Source: Streptomyces sp. B21-105
Lineage (GTDB): Bacteria > Actinomycetota > Actinomycetes > Streptomycetales > Streptomycetaceae
Direction: 5' to 3'
Assembly: GCF_036898465.1 (NCBI RefSeq)
Contig: NZ_JARUMJ010000001.1
Coordinates: 5,766,001-5,830,000 of the forward strand
Length of the DNA stretch: 64,000 nt
Positions 45,968-54,579 of this stretch are shown one piece after another. Below the pieces are notes generated by a model, which saw only the letters and a list, made by a program, of their open reading frames with translations, was not told the origin of the DNA and did no database searches. Within the stretch, counting starts at the first letter, position 1, and each line of letters starts with the position of its first letter. Position numbers and translations under genes: made by a program.

Positions 45968-45981
45968 CTACCGTCGCCGTA
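45904..45981. repeat. four imperfect copies of a 19-bp unit spanning a gene's stop codon
   Basis: Copies of CCGTTTCTAC start at 45904, 45923, 45942 (CCGTTACTAC) and 45962 (CCGTTCCTAC), spaced 19, 19 and 20 bp. The last copy includes the TAG stop of the minus-strand hydrolase gene (45968-45970), so the repeat arose by duplication of the gene's 3' end. Confidence 0.75.
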
Positions 45982-46732
45982 ACGACTTTCCGAAACCGGC
46001 TGCCAGCGGCATGCGCAACCCCAGCGGGGGCGGGGCCGCGAGCGCGTCCTCGACGGGGCGGGAGAGGACCCTGCCGAACAGCGCGCCCATGACGAAGTCC
46101 TCGGCGAGGGCGAGGACTTCGGCGCGGTACTGGTGCAACCCGTGGCCGTCGGAGTGCACTTCGAACCGGCACACGTCCCGGTTCGTCTTCTTGGCGCGCG
46201 CGGCGAGCCGGAACGACAGCTCGGGGTCGCAGCGTCCGTCCTTGGTGCCGTGCACGAGGAGCACCCGCCGGCCCACGAGCTGTCTGACCGGCTCGGGCGG
46301 AGCCGCCAGGTCCTCCTCCGGCAGCCACGGAGCCATCGCCAGAACGGAGTTGACGGCGTCGTGGCCGGCCGCGTGCAGAGCCGCCCGCGCGCCCATGTCG
46401 ACGCCGGCCAGACACACCGGGACGTCCCCGTACCGCCGCACGATCTCGTCGGCGGCCCAGGCGGCGTCGGCCGCGAGATGCGCCTCGCCGCCGTTCCAGC
46501 CGCGGTAGCGGTAGTGCACGGCGTGCACGGCCAGCCCCTCCGCGGCTCCCGCACGGGCCAGTCGGCGCCCGAGACCCCGGACGGAGGCCGCCGCCCACAG
46601 GGCGGACGGTCGGCGGTCGGAGACCTCCTCGCCGCCCGGGAGCAGCAGCACCGCTCCGCTCACCGCCGTCGGCTCCGGGCCGAGCGCCCTTCCCAGCCGG
46701 GCCGTCCGAACCGGCGTCAGTTCCTGTGCCAT
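45968..46732 (-). CDS. alpha/beta hydrolase-fold protein with Asp at the nucleophile position
   Basis: 254 residues. GAVLLLPGGEEVSDR near the start, HYRYRGWNGGEAH, then the elbow CLAGVDMGARAAL (about 108-120), where GxSxG is expected and Asp replaces Ser. VLLVHGTKDGRCDP gives the acid and HSDGHGLHQYR the His. The remaining dienelactone-hydrolase-like layout is intact. An Asp nucleophile would fit dehalogenase-type chemistry; loss of activity is equally possible. Divergent from add with 113 bp between. Confidence 0.75.
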   Translation of the reverse strand: MAQELTPVRTARLGRALGPEPTAVSGAVLLLPGGEEVSDRRPSALWAAASVRGLGRRLARAGAAEGLAVHAVHYRYRGWNGGEAHLAADAAWAADEIVRRYGDVPVCLAGVDMGARAALHAAGHDAVNSVLAMAPWLPEEDLAAPPEPVRQLVGRRVLLVHGTKDGRCDPELSFRLAARAKKTNRDVCRFEVHSDGHGLHQYRAEVLALAEDFVMGALFGRVLSRPVEDALAAPPPLGLRMPLAAGFGKSLRRR

Positions 46733-46817
46733 GGCGCAACAGTGTCAGAAGCAGTGGTGTACTCCACCTGTCCGTGCGGTCACCGTTACATATCGGCGGA
46801 GTTGTACAACGCGCGAT

Positions 46818-46829
46818 CTACGCGCGTAG
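46818..46829. promoter_or_regulatory. nucleoside operator copy 3 (CTACGCGCGTAG)
   Basis: Perfect 12-bp palindrome 16 bp upstream of the add start. A second palindrome, GTTGTACAAC, lies at 46801-46810. TAGAGT at 46834-46839, six bases before the ATG, may be the -10 of a leaderless transcript. Confidence 0.8.
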
Positions 46830-46845
46830 GAGTTAGAGTGCGGAA

Positions 46846-47970
46846 ATGACGAGCCAGAGCATCCAGACGGGCATCACCCCGAGCCCGGACCAGATCCGGC
46901 GGGCGCCCAAGGTTCTGCTGCACGACCACCTCGACGGCGGGTTGCGCCCCGGCACCGTCGTCGACCTCGCCCGGAACGCCGGGTACTCACGCCTCCCCGA
47001 GACGGACCCCGACAAGCTCGGCCTCTGGTTCCGGGAGGCCGCCGACTCCGGTTCCCTGGAGCGGTACCTGGAGACCTTCTCGCACACCGTCGGCGTGATG
47101 CAGACCCGGGAGGCCCTGGTGCGGGTCGCCCGCGAGTGCGCCGAGGACCTCGCCGAGGACGGCGTCGTCTACGCCGAGGTGCGGTACGCGCCCGAGCAGC
47201 ACCTCGACGGCGGACTGACCCTCGAGCAGGTCGTCGAGGCCGTCAACGAGGGCTTCCGGGAAGGAGAGCGGGCCGCCCGCGGCAACGGCCACCGCATCCG
47301 CGTCGGCGCCCTGCTGACCGCCATGCGGCACGCCGCCCGCGCCCTGGAGATCGCCGAAATCGCCAACCGCTACCGGGACCTGGGCGTCGTCGGCTTCGAC
47401 ATCGCGGGCGCCGAGGCCGGCTACCCGCCCACCCGGCACCTCGACGCCTTCGAGTACCTCAAGCGCGAGAACAACCACTTCACCATCCACGCCGGCGAGG
47501 CCTTCGGGCTGCCGTCCATCTGGCAGGCGCTGCAGTGGTGCGGCGCCGACCGGCTCGGGCACGGCGTGCGGATCATCGACGACATCGAGGTCGCCGACGA
47601 CGGCTCGGTGAAGCTCGGGCGGCTCGCCTCCTACGTCCGCGACAAGCGCGTCCCGCTGGAGATGTGCCCCAGCTCCAACCTGCAGACCGGAGCGGCCGCC
47701 TCCTACGCCGAGCACCCCATCGGGCTGCTGCGCCGGCTCCACTTCCGGACCACCGTCAACACGGACAACCGTCTCATGTCCGGCACCAGCATGAGCCGGG
47801 AATTCGAGCACCTGGTCGACGCGTTCGGTTACACGCTCGACGATCTCGCATGGTTCTCGGTCAATGCTATGAAGTCAGCATTCATTCCTTTCGATGAACG
47901 ACTCGCAATGATCAGTGACGTGATCAAGCCCGGATATGCCGAGCTGAAATCCGAATGGCTGTTCCAGTAA
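46846..47970 (+). CDS. add: adenosine deaminase
   Basis: 374 residues. Converts (deoxy)adenosine to (deoxy)inosine. LLHDHLDGG (HxH zinc ligands, about 24-32), HAGEAFG (catalytic His-Ala-Gly-Glu, about 215-221), DRLGHGVRI (His after the zinc site), [10 protein letters not shown] and the Asp pair in [10 protein letters not shown] are all present, so the enzyme should be active. It lies directly behind a perfect copy of the palindrome also seen at the nucleoside transporter and deoC. Confidence 0.95.
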   Translation: MTSQSIQTGITPSPDQIRRAPKVLLHDHLDGGLRPGTVVDLARNAGYSRLPETDPDKLGLWFREAADSGSLERYLETFSHTVGVMQTREALVRVARECAEDLAEDGVVYAEVRYAPEQHLDGGLTLEQVVEAVNEGFREGERAARGNGHRIRVGALLTAMRHAARALEIAEIANRYRDLGVVGFDIAGAEAGYPPTRHLDAFEYLKRENNHFTIHAGEAFGLPSIWQALQWCGADRLGHGVRIIDDIEVADDGSVKLGRLASYVRDKRVPLEMCPSSNLQTGAAASYAEHPIGLLRRLHFRTTVNTDNRLMSGTSMSREFEHLVDAFGYTLDDLAWFSVNAMKSAFIPFDERLAMISDVIKPGYAELKSEWLFQ

Positions 47971-48147
47971 ACCGTCTCCACCAGCGGTTCTGTGACAGAA
48001 GAAAGCTGAATGCGAAACCTTTGGCGTACGAAATACGGGCGGGTGTTCACCAACCGTCCGCATTTCGATGTTTGCCGCTGACCCCGTCCCGTGTTTACGG
48101 TCGGGAACCGCTCAGTTCCCCGTATCCCATTCGAGGACGCATTCATC

Positions 48148-48501
48148 ATGAAGCAGTCTGCTGCCAAGACCCTCGGCGTCGCCGCCCTCGGCGCCGCCTT
48201 CGCCGCCGTCGGTGCGGGCGCCGCGAACGCCGCCCCTGCCGTACCGGACGCCACGCAGGCCCTGGACGGCGTCACCCGCACGCTGCCGGCGGAAAGCGCG
48301 ACCCAGGCGCTGCCCGCCGCCGGTGAGGCGCTGACGCACGCCCAGCCGACGGTCGGCGCGGGCCTGAGCGCCGCCCAGCCGGTCGCCGGGAAGCTGCTCG
48401 CCGAAGGCCCCACCGCGCCCGTCTCCGGACTGCTCGGCGGTCTCCCGCTGCAGGGCCTGCCCACCCACGGCCTGCCGGTCAACGGAATCCCGCTGGGCTG
48501 A
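48148..48501 (+). CDS. small secreted protein
   Basis: 117 residues. Signal peptide (about 1-28, ending ANAAP) followed by a Pro/Ala/Leu-rich mature part with weak repeats (QALPAAGEALTHAQP, GLSAAQPVAG, GLLGGLPLQGLPTHGLPVNG). ATG 48148 has GAGGA ten bases upstream. A protein of the same style is encoded at 55350-55757. No function known; possibly a surface or hydrophobic layer protein, which is a guess. Confidence 0.75.
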   Translation: MKQSAAKTLGVAALGAAFAAVGAGAANAAPAVPDATQALDGVTRTLPAESATQALPAAGEALTHAQPTVGAGLSAAQPVAGKLLAEGPTAPVSGLLGGLPLQGLPTHGLPVNGIPLG

Positions 48502-48536
48502 GCGGCGCCGCCCGCCGCACCCACCGCACACCACCA

Positions 48537-48582
48537 CGCCGTCGGGGTGTGCCCGGTACGCACCGGGCACACCCCGACGGCG
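48537..48582. terminator. 21-bp perfect bidirectional terminator
   Basis: CGCCGTCGGGGTGTGCCCGGT and its exact inverse complement flank the loop ACGC. It separates the secreted-protein gene from the convergent PspC gene. Confidence 0.9.
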
Positions 48583-48599
48583 TTCTGTGCGACGGCGGG

Positions 48600-48803
48600 T
48601 CACCAGGCGGTGCGCGCCGCCTTGTCCTCCGACGGCAGGAGGATCCAGAGGGCTATGTAGAGCAGGAACTGCGGCCCGGGCAGCAGGCAGGAGATCACGA
48701 AGATCACACGCATCGTGGTCGCGGAGGTGCCGAAGCGGCGGGCCAGCGCGGCGCACACTCCGCCGATCATGCGGCCGTGGGTGGGGCGGGCGAGGCTGGA
48801 CAT
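48600..48803 (-). CDS. PspC-domain membrane protein
   Basis: 67 residues, the whole protein being one PspC domain: THGRMIGGVCAALARRFGTSATTMRVIFVISCLLPGPQFLLYIALWILLP. In enterobacteria PspC takes part in envelope stress sensing; single-domain actinobacterial forms are uncharacterised. A strong ribosome site (AAGGAG) precedes the ATG. Confidence 0.88.
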   Translation of the reverse strand: MSSLARPTHGRMIGGVCAALARRFGTSATTMRVIFVISCLLPGPQFLLYIALWILLPSEDKAARTAW

Positions 48804-48896
48804 CTGCGGCTCCTTCGTGAGCGTCCGGCGGGGCGGCCTTTGCGGCTGCTCCCTCTGACGACAACGCTACGGTGACGAAGGGGACGAAGCGTCGCT

Positions 48897-49448
48897 CTAC
48901 GGGGCGATACCGACCCTGGGAATCCTCGGGGTGCGACCCTGAGCCGCCTCCCCCTGCCGGAACCCGGCACGCGCCCCGGGCTCCTCCCTGCGGCGCAGCC
49001 ACCCGCGCACCGCCGGCACCACCGCGACGTGCGCCAGCGCCACGCCCGCCGTGTTCAGCAGCATCGAGTCGACGTCCGCGACCTGCCCCGGCACGCCCGT
49101 CTGCAACAACTCCACGGCCAGGGACAGCAGCGCGCCCGCCGTGACCGTACGGACCAGGGAGACGAGCGGCGAGACACGGAGCCTGCCGTGCACCAGCGGG
49201 AGCAGGAAGCCCAGCGGGGCGAACAGCCCGAGGCCTGCACCGATCCGCGCCGCCGCCTCGGGCCAGCCCAGCTGCAGATCGGCGCGGATCCCGTCGAAGG
49301 GATGCAGGTTGGCCGGCATCACCCAGGGAACGTTCAGCGGGCGCAGCGTGACCCAGGCGACGAACACGAGGTGGGCGGCCAGGAGGAGAATCCCGGTCGC
49401 GCGGATGCGGATCGCGGCGCTGCCGCCGATGGAGCCTTGACGCTGCAC
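48897..49448 (-). CDS. VanZ-family membrane protein
   Basis: 183 residues from GTG 49448, with four hydrophobic segments. RPLNVPWVMPANLHPFDGIR, GLGLFAPLGFLLPLV, TVELLQTGVPGQVADVDSMLLNTAGVALAH (V/A-E-x-x-Q near the third helix, then D-V-D-x-x-x-N) are the VanZ signature. VanZ confers low-level teicoplanin resistance in enterococci; most homologues have no known role. A long in-frame Arg-rich extension upstream was rejected as non-coding. A basic C-terminal tail follows the last helix. Confidence 0.82.
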   Translation of the reverse strand: MQRQGSIGGSAAIRIRATGILLLAAHLVFVAWVTLRPLNVPWVMPANLHPFDGIRADLQLGWPEAAARIGAGLGLFAPLGFLLPLVHGRLRVSPLVSLVRTVTAGALLSLAVELLQTGVPGQVADVDSMLLNTAGVALAHVAVVPAVRGWLRRREEPGARAGFRQGEAAQGRTPRIPRVGIAP

Positions 49449-49631
49449 GCCCCCCAAGACGCGCCCCCCGGCACGATCGGTTCCGGCCCGCCGGCGCAGC
49501 ACCCGGCCCGGCCCCCCGTCCCGCCGCGACACGACAGACGATGACCTGCGACGACGTCGAGCCCAGGCCCCCGAGTGAGGCGTCCGACACACCCACCCGC
49601 CACGCCGGACGGCCGGAGCGGGCCGGCACGA

Positions 49632-49923
49632 GGCCGACGACGGGACAACGCGGGGTCGGCAGCGGTCTCAGCAGCGGGTCGGCACGGGGCAGTGAGGTGG
49701 CGGCGCGGCCCGGGGGGCCGCCCGGCGGCAGCCCGAGGGCCGCCCGGCGACGGCCGCTTTTCAGCGGCCGCTCGTGACGGCCGACGACGGGACAACGCGG
49801 GTCGGCAGCGGTCTCGTAACCGGTCTCAGCAGCGGGTCGACACCGGGCAGCCCGGTGGCGGCGCGGCCCGGGGCCGCCCGGGGGCCGTGCGGCGACGGCG
49901 GTCCTTCAGCCGCCGCTCGTGAC
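49632..49923. repeat. two tandem copies of a ~146-bp unit containing a gene's 3' end
   Basis: Units starting GGCCGACGACGGG at 49632, 49779 and 49924 share GACAACGCGG, GTCGGCAGCGGTCTC, GTGGCGGCGCGGCCCGGGG and end TTCAGC...CCGCTCGTGAC. The unit reproduces the last codons and stop of the lipoprotein gene (49906-49908) plus downstream sequence, so the 3' end of that gene has been duplicated in tandem. The region 49449-49905 contains nothing else recognisable. Confidence 0.8.
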
Positions 49924-50538
49924 GGCCGACGACGGGGGTTCCGTGCTGCCGGGCCGCGAGCGGACCTCGTCGGTGCACTTGTAGCGGCGCACGGGCTCGG
50001 AGCCGGGACCGCCCAGGATCACCGAGCCGTCGCCCTCGGCCGCCGCCGAGTCGGAGAAGGTGCACACGACCTGCGCGAGCGCGTACGAGGTGAGGTCCCC
50101 GGGCGGGACGCTCAGCCGTAGCGCGTCGTCCGGGTCCTTGGCGGCCGGACCGCTCACGGTCATGGCACCGCGCACGTCCGTCGTGTACCCGGCCTCCTTC
50201 TCGGCGGCCGACGGCGACTCGGCGAGCTGGTCGAGCAGGCCCTGAGCGACCAGCGCGCGCCGCGCGGGGCCGGCCGCGCCGTCCGGTACCCGCACACTGC
50301 GGTCCACGGCCACCAGCGCCGAACCGCACAGCAGGAACACCCGCACCGGCACCCCCGCGCGCGCGGCCTGCGGCGACACGGCGAGGTCGGTGAGCGAGCA
50401 GCGCACCCGGGAGGGCGCGGGACCGAAATCGGTCGGCACCTCGGTCGCCCGGATGCCGCAGCCCGCGAGCGGACCGGCCAGGGCGGCCAGCACCGCGGCG
50501 GCGCACAGCCGTCGTACGGTCGCACGGCCCATGGTCAC
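49906..50538 (-). CDS. lipoprotein of the AfsQ operon
   Basis: 210 residues. Lipobox LAGPLAGCG (Cys about 27) after a short basic signal. The mature part (about 30-190) has RVFLLCGSALVAVDRSVRVPD, GLLDQLAESPSAAEKEAGYTTD and LSVPPGDLTSYALAQVVCTF, a GerMN-like order. The GTG at 50538 overlaps the afsQ2 stop (GTGA). An extracytoplasmic lipoprotein next to a sensor kinase is a plausible modulator of the kinase, as with MtrAB-LpqB; that is inference. Confidence 0.8.
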   Translation of the reverse strand: MTMGRATVRRLCAAAVLAALAGPLAGCGIRATEVPTDFGPAPSRVRCSLTDLAVSPQAARAGVPVRVFLLCGSALVAVDRSVRVPDGAAGPARRALVAQGLLDQLAESPSAAEKEAGYTTDVRGAMTVSGPAAKDPDDALRLSVPPGDLTSYALAQVVCTFSDSAAAEGDGSVILGGPGSEPVRRYKCTDEVRSRPGSTEPPSSAVTSGG

Positions 50539-52124
50539 GATGCGTCCCCCTCGTCCAGCCCGGTCTTCACGCCCTGCTCGCCGCCCTCCGCGCCGTCCTG
50601 CTCCACCGGCTCGGAGACCCCCCGCGGCAGCCGCAGCGTGAACACCGCGCCGCCCTCCGCGGAGTTGGCGGCGGTGATCTCACCGCCGTGGATGTGGGCG
50701 TTCTCCAGCGCGATGGACAGCCCCAGTCCGCTGCCCTCGGAACGCGGCCGCGAGGCGCTCGCCTTGTAGAACCGGTCGAAGACGTGCGGCAACACCTCCT
50801 CCGGGATGCCCGGCCCGTGGTCGCGCACGGCGATGACCACCGAGTCGTCCTGCGCCGACACCGACACGCGCACCGGCGAACCGCCGTGCTTGAGCGCGTT
50901 GCCGATGAGGTTGGCGAGGATGACGTCCAGCCGCCGCGGGTCGAGCCGGGCGTGGATGCCGCGCTCGGCGGCCAGGTCGACGGCGTCCAGCCAGGCCCGC
51001 GCGTCGATGCACGCGGTGATCTGGTCGGCGACGTCGACGTCGTCCAGGACCAGCCGCGCGGTCCCCGCGTCGAAGCGGGTGACCTCCATCAGGTTCTCCA
51101 CCAGGTTGTTCAGCCGCCGGGTCTCGCTGACCACCAGCCGCACCGCGGGCTCGATCATCGGGTCGATGCTGCCCGACTCGGCGTCCAGCTCCTCCTCCAG
51201 CACCTCCGCGACGGTGGTGATGGCGGTCAGCGGCGTCCGCAGCTCGTGCGACATGTCGGCGACGAACCGGCGCGACGCCTCGTCACGGGCGGCCATGTCG
51301 TCGACCCGCTTCTCCAGCGCCTCGGCGGTCCGGTTGAACGTCCGTGACAGATCGGCGAGTTCGTCCGTGCCGGAGACCCGCAGCCGGGTGTCGAGCCGTC
51401 CCTCGCCGAGTCGGCGCGCCGCGACGCCCAGCCGGTGCACGGGCTTCAGGACGGTCGTGGCGGCGGCCTGCGCGAGCAGCGCGGCCCCGACCAGCGCCAG
51501 GGCGGTGGCGATCCCCAGCGACCAGGCCAGCGAGTTGAGGTCCTTGGCCTCCGGCTCCAGCGACTTGCGCATGTAGCCGGTCGGCCCGCCCCCGTTCACT
51601 CTCGTCCCGGCCACCAGGTACGGCGTCCCGTGGTCCACGATGCGCTGCCAGTACAGGTGGTACGGCGACTTGTTGCCGCCGGTCACGTCCTGCTGCTTGT
51701 TCACCGCCGTGCGCAGCGACTCGGGGACGTCCTCCAGCGAGAACCCGTTGAGCCCGTTGGAGTTGCCGTACACGGTCTTGCCGCTGTCGTCCGCGCCCAC
51801 CAGCAGCACGTTGAACCGCTGGCTGCTGTTGGCCATCTGCCCCGCGGTGTGCTGGAGCTCGTCCTGCGTGGGATGCTCCGGCAGCGAACCCGCCCGGTTC
51901 TGCATCTCCTGCTCGAAGTCCCGCAGCACCGAGCCCTGGGTGCGGGTCAGCACGGCCTCGCGGTTCAGCCAGTACGCGATGCCGGACGCGGACACGGCGG
52001 CCGTCAGCGCCACCGCGCCGAAGACCAGCACGAGCCGCAGACGCAGGCTGGTGAGACGCAGCCGTGACAGTTTTCCCTTGCGCGCCGCGGACCAGCCGCG
52101 GAGCCCCCCCTGCGGCTGTGTCAC
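50535..52124 (-). CDS. afsQ2: sensor histidine kinase AfsQ2
   Basis: 529 residues. TM1 (about 30-52), extracytoplasmic sensor (about 53-198), TM2 (about 199-222), HAMP (about 223-275), DHp with H293 in MSHELRTPLTAI and an ATPase domain with N box NLIGNALKHGG, DHGPGIP, F box and GSGLGLS. It autophosphorylates and passes the phosphate to AfsQ1. The GTG start overlaps the afsQ1 stop by 4 bp. Symbol assigned from kinase architecture, length, operon order and the adjacent sigQ. Confidence 0.92.
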   Translation of the reverse strand: MTQPQGGLRGWSAARKGKLSRLRLTSLRLRLVLVFGAVALTAAVSASGIAYWLNREAVLTRTQGSVLRDFEQEMQNRAGSLPEHPTQDELQHTAGQMANSSQRFNVLLVGADDSGKTVYGNSNGLNGFSLEDVPESLRTAVNKQQDVTGGNKSPYHLYWQRIVDHGTPYLVAGTRVNGGGPTGYMRKSLEPEAKDLNSLAWSLGIATALALVGAALLAQAAATTVLKPVHRLGVAARRLGEGRLDTRLRVSGTDELADLSRTFNRTAEALEKRVDDMAARDEASRRFVADMSHELRTPLTAITTVAEVLEEELDAESGSIDPMIEPAVRLVVSETRRLNNLVENLMEVTRFDAGTARLVLDDVDVADQITACIDARAWLDAVDLAAERGIHARLDPRRLDVILANLIGNALKHGGSPVRVSVSAQDDSVVIAVRDHGPGIPEEVLPHVFDRFYKASASRPRSEGSGLGLSIALENAHIHGGEITAANSAEGGAVFTLRLPRGVSEPVEQDGAEGGEQGVKTGLDEGDAS

Positions 52125-52798
52125 TGAGGGGCGTCCAGGCGGTAGCCGACACCACGCACGGTACGGATCAGGACCGGGGAGGACGGCACGTCCTCCACCT
52201 TGGCCCGCAGCCGCTGGACGCAGGCGTCCACCAGCCGCGAGTCGCCCAGGTAGTCGTGCTCCCACACCAGCCGCAGCAACTGCTGCCGGGACAGCGCCTG
52301 GCCGGGCCGGCGGCTCAGTTCGAGCAGCAGCCGCAGCTCGGTCGGGGTGAGCTGGAGGTCCTCGCCGTTCTTCGTGACCGTCATCGCCGCGCGGTCGATG
52401 ACGAGACCGCCGAAGGTCGCCGAGTCGTTCGACTCGCGCTCCCCGCGCCGCAGCACGGCCCGGATCCGGGCGTCCAGCACCCGGCCCTGCACGGGTTTGA
52501 CGACGTAGTCGTCGGCGCCGGACTCCAGCCCGACCACCACGTCGATGTCGTCACTGCGCGCGGTGAGCAGGATGATCGGCAGCTGGTCGGTGCGCCGGAT
52601 GCGACGGCAGACCTCGAAACCGTCGATTCCGGGCAGCATCACGTCCAGCACGATCAGATCCGGCCGCTGCTCGCGCAACAGCTTCAGACCGTCCTCACCG
52701 CTCGCAGCGGTCGCCACACGGTGCCCCTGGCGCGTCAGTGAGAGCTCCAGGGCCGTACGGATGGCGTCGTCGTCCTCGATCAGCAACAGGGAAGGCAC
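52121..52798 (-). CDS. afsQ1: response regulator AfsQ1
   Basis: 225 residues. Receiver domain (1-115) with acidic pocket E8-D9-D10, phosphoacceptor D52, Thr/Ser in LLTARS and Lys in VVKPVQ; OmpR-type winged helix (about 130-222: LTPTELRLLLELSRRPGQALSRQQLL, RLVDACVQRLRAKVED). In S. coelicolor AfsQ1 activates antibiotic genes and sigQ under nitrogen-rich conditions. GTG start at 52798, giving the known length of AfsQ1. A GTGAC-N6-GTGAC box lies in the gap to the divergent sigQ gene. Confidence 0.94.
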   Translation of the reverse strand: MPSLLLIEDDDAIRTALELSLTRQGHRVATAASGEDGLKLLREQRPDLIVLDVMLPGIDGFEVCRRIRRTDQLPIILLTARSDDIDVVVGLESGADDYVVKPVQGRVLDARIRAVLRRGERESNDSATFGGLVIDRAAMTVTKNGEDLQLTPTELRLLLELSRRPGQALSRQQLLRLVWEHDYLGDSRLVDACVQRLRAKVEDVPSSPVLIRTVRGVGYRLDAPQ

Positions 52799-53538
52799 GG
52801 GCTCATTCTGGCCTATGAGGGTGCTGTCGTTCGACCTGTGGGTAGGTGCCGGTCCGGCCACGGTCGCAGCGGAGCGGCGTTTCCGGCGGCGCGCGCGGCG
52901 TTCGAGCGGCGCGCCAGAGGCGTGCGAGGGGCCGGGGGAGGGGGCCGGGGGAGTCCGGCGAACACCTGTGCCGGAGGCGTACGACAGTCCGGTACACGCA
53001 TCGCGGACCTGCGGTTTCGTCCGCAGGCCCGGGCCTTCCCCGCGGACGGGCGGGGCCCCCTCGACGCCCGGCTCCGGTAGCCGTCCGGGCGGGGCCGAGC
53101 CGTCCGGGCGCGACGGGACGGAAGCGGCCGCCCCGCGCAGCCGGCCACGGGCCGCGGGCATGACACGAGACCGGTCGGCGCCCCGCGCGGCTTCCCGTCG
53201 CCTGGCCGTCCTGCCGTGCGGCGCCCTCACGCCGAGCCAGAGGACCGCCCCCGTCGAGAGCCCTCGCGGACCGCCCCCGTGCCCCCGGACCGCCCCCGCA
53301 TCCCCCGCCGGTGACCTGCGACGACCAGGTCAACTGCCGTACCGCGCAGGCCTGTGCAGTGCCTGTGTTGTTCCCGTGACAGGCCCCTGTGACAGGTCTG
53401 TGACAGACGGCGGACACGGCGATGAAGTGGCCCGGGCAGTCTTTTGGTCACCAGGCGGGGCGACGCGGAAACGAACACCGCGGAGCCCGGCCGAGGCACC
53501 AGACAGAACACCGGTAAGTCCACGACGGGGGGCGCGAG
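52799..53538. promoter_or_regulatory. afsQ1-sigQ divergent control region
   Basis: 740 bp, no gene recognised. It contains three GTGAC words in one cluster at 53376-53404 and must hold the promoters for both operons. The long distance is unusual for a divergent pair in this genome and leaves room for a small RNA or peptide, but I see no supporting signal. Confidence 0.6.
53389..53404 (+). promoter_or_regulatory. AfsQ1 binding box upstream of sigQ
   Basis: GTGACAGGTCTGTGAC matches the published-style consensus GTnAC-N6-GTnAC exactly. A third GTGAC at 53376-53380 lies 8 bp upstream. It is 135 bp before the sigQ start. Confidence 0.75.
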
Positions 53539-54282
53539 ATGAACACGCTGCACGGTATGAGCACCAACGCAGTCGCGGTCGTCACGCGTCTGCACGATGT
53601 GAACCGGGGTTCCGAGAAGTCCGGTGCTGTGACCGGGCGGGGGTGCGGTCGTGGCATCGGGCGTCAGCACGCTCCCCTCATGTCGGTCGTCGACACGGGG
53701 GAGCAGGCGGCTCACGGGGGAGCCGCGTACAGGGAGGACTCGGGGGAGCAGCGCTCCCTGACGGAGGCGGAGTTCACCGCCTACGTCCAGGAGCGCCGCG
53801 CCTCCCTGTACGCCACCGCCTATCACCTCACCGGTGACCGTTTCGAGGCCGAGGACCTGCTGCAGAGCGCGCTGTTCTCGACGTACCGGGCCTGGGAGCG
53901 GATCAGCGACAAGGCCGCGGTCGGCGGATACCTCCGCCGGACGATGACCAACCTGCACATCAGCGCGTGGCGCCGCCGCAAGCTGAACGAGTACCCGACC
54001 GAGGAACTGCCGGAGACGCCCGGCGACACGGACGCGATGCGCGGCACCGAACTGCGCGCCGTCCTGTGGCAGGCGCTGGCCCGGCTGCCCGAACTCCAGC
54101 GGACGATGCTGGTCCTGCGCTACTACGAGGGCCGCACCGACCCGGAGATCGCGGAGATCCTCGACATCAGTGTCGGCACGGTGAAGTCGAGCATCTGGCG
54201 GTCGCTCCGCCGGCTGCGCGAGGACGAGGTCCTCAGCTTCGGCCGTGACGAGGAGGACGCCTTCGGGGAGCTTGTCGCCTGA
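53539..54282 (+). CDS. sigQ: ECF sigma factor SigQ
   Basis: 247 residues. A long N-terminal extension (about 1-75) precedes the SigE-family core: FTAYVQERRASLYATAYHLTGDRFEAEDLLQSALFSTYRAWERI (region 2) and LPELQRTMLVLRYYEGRTDPEIAEILDISVGTVKSSIWRSLRRL (region 4). The extension is low-complexity, so an internal start near Met 48 (MSVVDTGEQ) is possible. Divergent from afsQ1, with an AfsQ1 box in its promoter region. Confidence 0.92.
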   Translation: MNTLHGMSTNAVAVVTRLHDVNRGSEKSGAVTGRGCGRGIGRQHAPLMSVVDTGEQAAHGGAAYREDSGEQRSLTEAEFTAYVQERRASLYATAYHLTGDRFEAEDLLQSALFSTYRAWERISDKAAVGGYLRRTMTNLHISAWRRRKLNEYPTEELPETPGDTDAMRGTELRAVLWQALARLPELQRTMLVLRYYEGRTDPEIAEILDISVGTVKSSIWRSLRRLREDEVLSFGRDEEDAFGELVA

Positions 54283-54324
54283 GGGTGAAACAGGGGAGGG
54301 ACCCGGCTCAGCTCAGGTGAGCCG

Positions 54325-54470
54325 GCGAACGGGGGAGCGGTGCCGGGGGGACCCGACGGGGGACGTACGGGGGAGCGGCACCGCGCAAGCACGGGGGAAG
54401 CACCACACGGGGGAAGTACCGGGGGGTACGGGGGAAGCACGGGGGAGCGGGACTGGAGGGCCGGGGGGTC
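54325..54470 (+). repeat. cluster of ACGGGGGA words between sigQ and the kinase gene
   Basis: At least seven copies of CGGGGGA, several in the form GCACGGGGGAA or TACGGGGGA, within 150 bp. Not a regular tandem array. The G runs could form G-quadruplexes on the plus strand. No gene in the 290-bp gap. Confidence 0.7.
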
Positions 54471-54579
54471 CGTCCAGTCCCGCTTTTTCGCGTCTCATCG
54501 CGTGTCGTCGCGCCACGGGGCGCGTCACGGCATGGCACGTCACGTCACGTCCCGCTATGTCACATCGCGAACGGAACCG

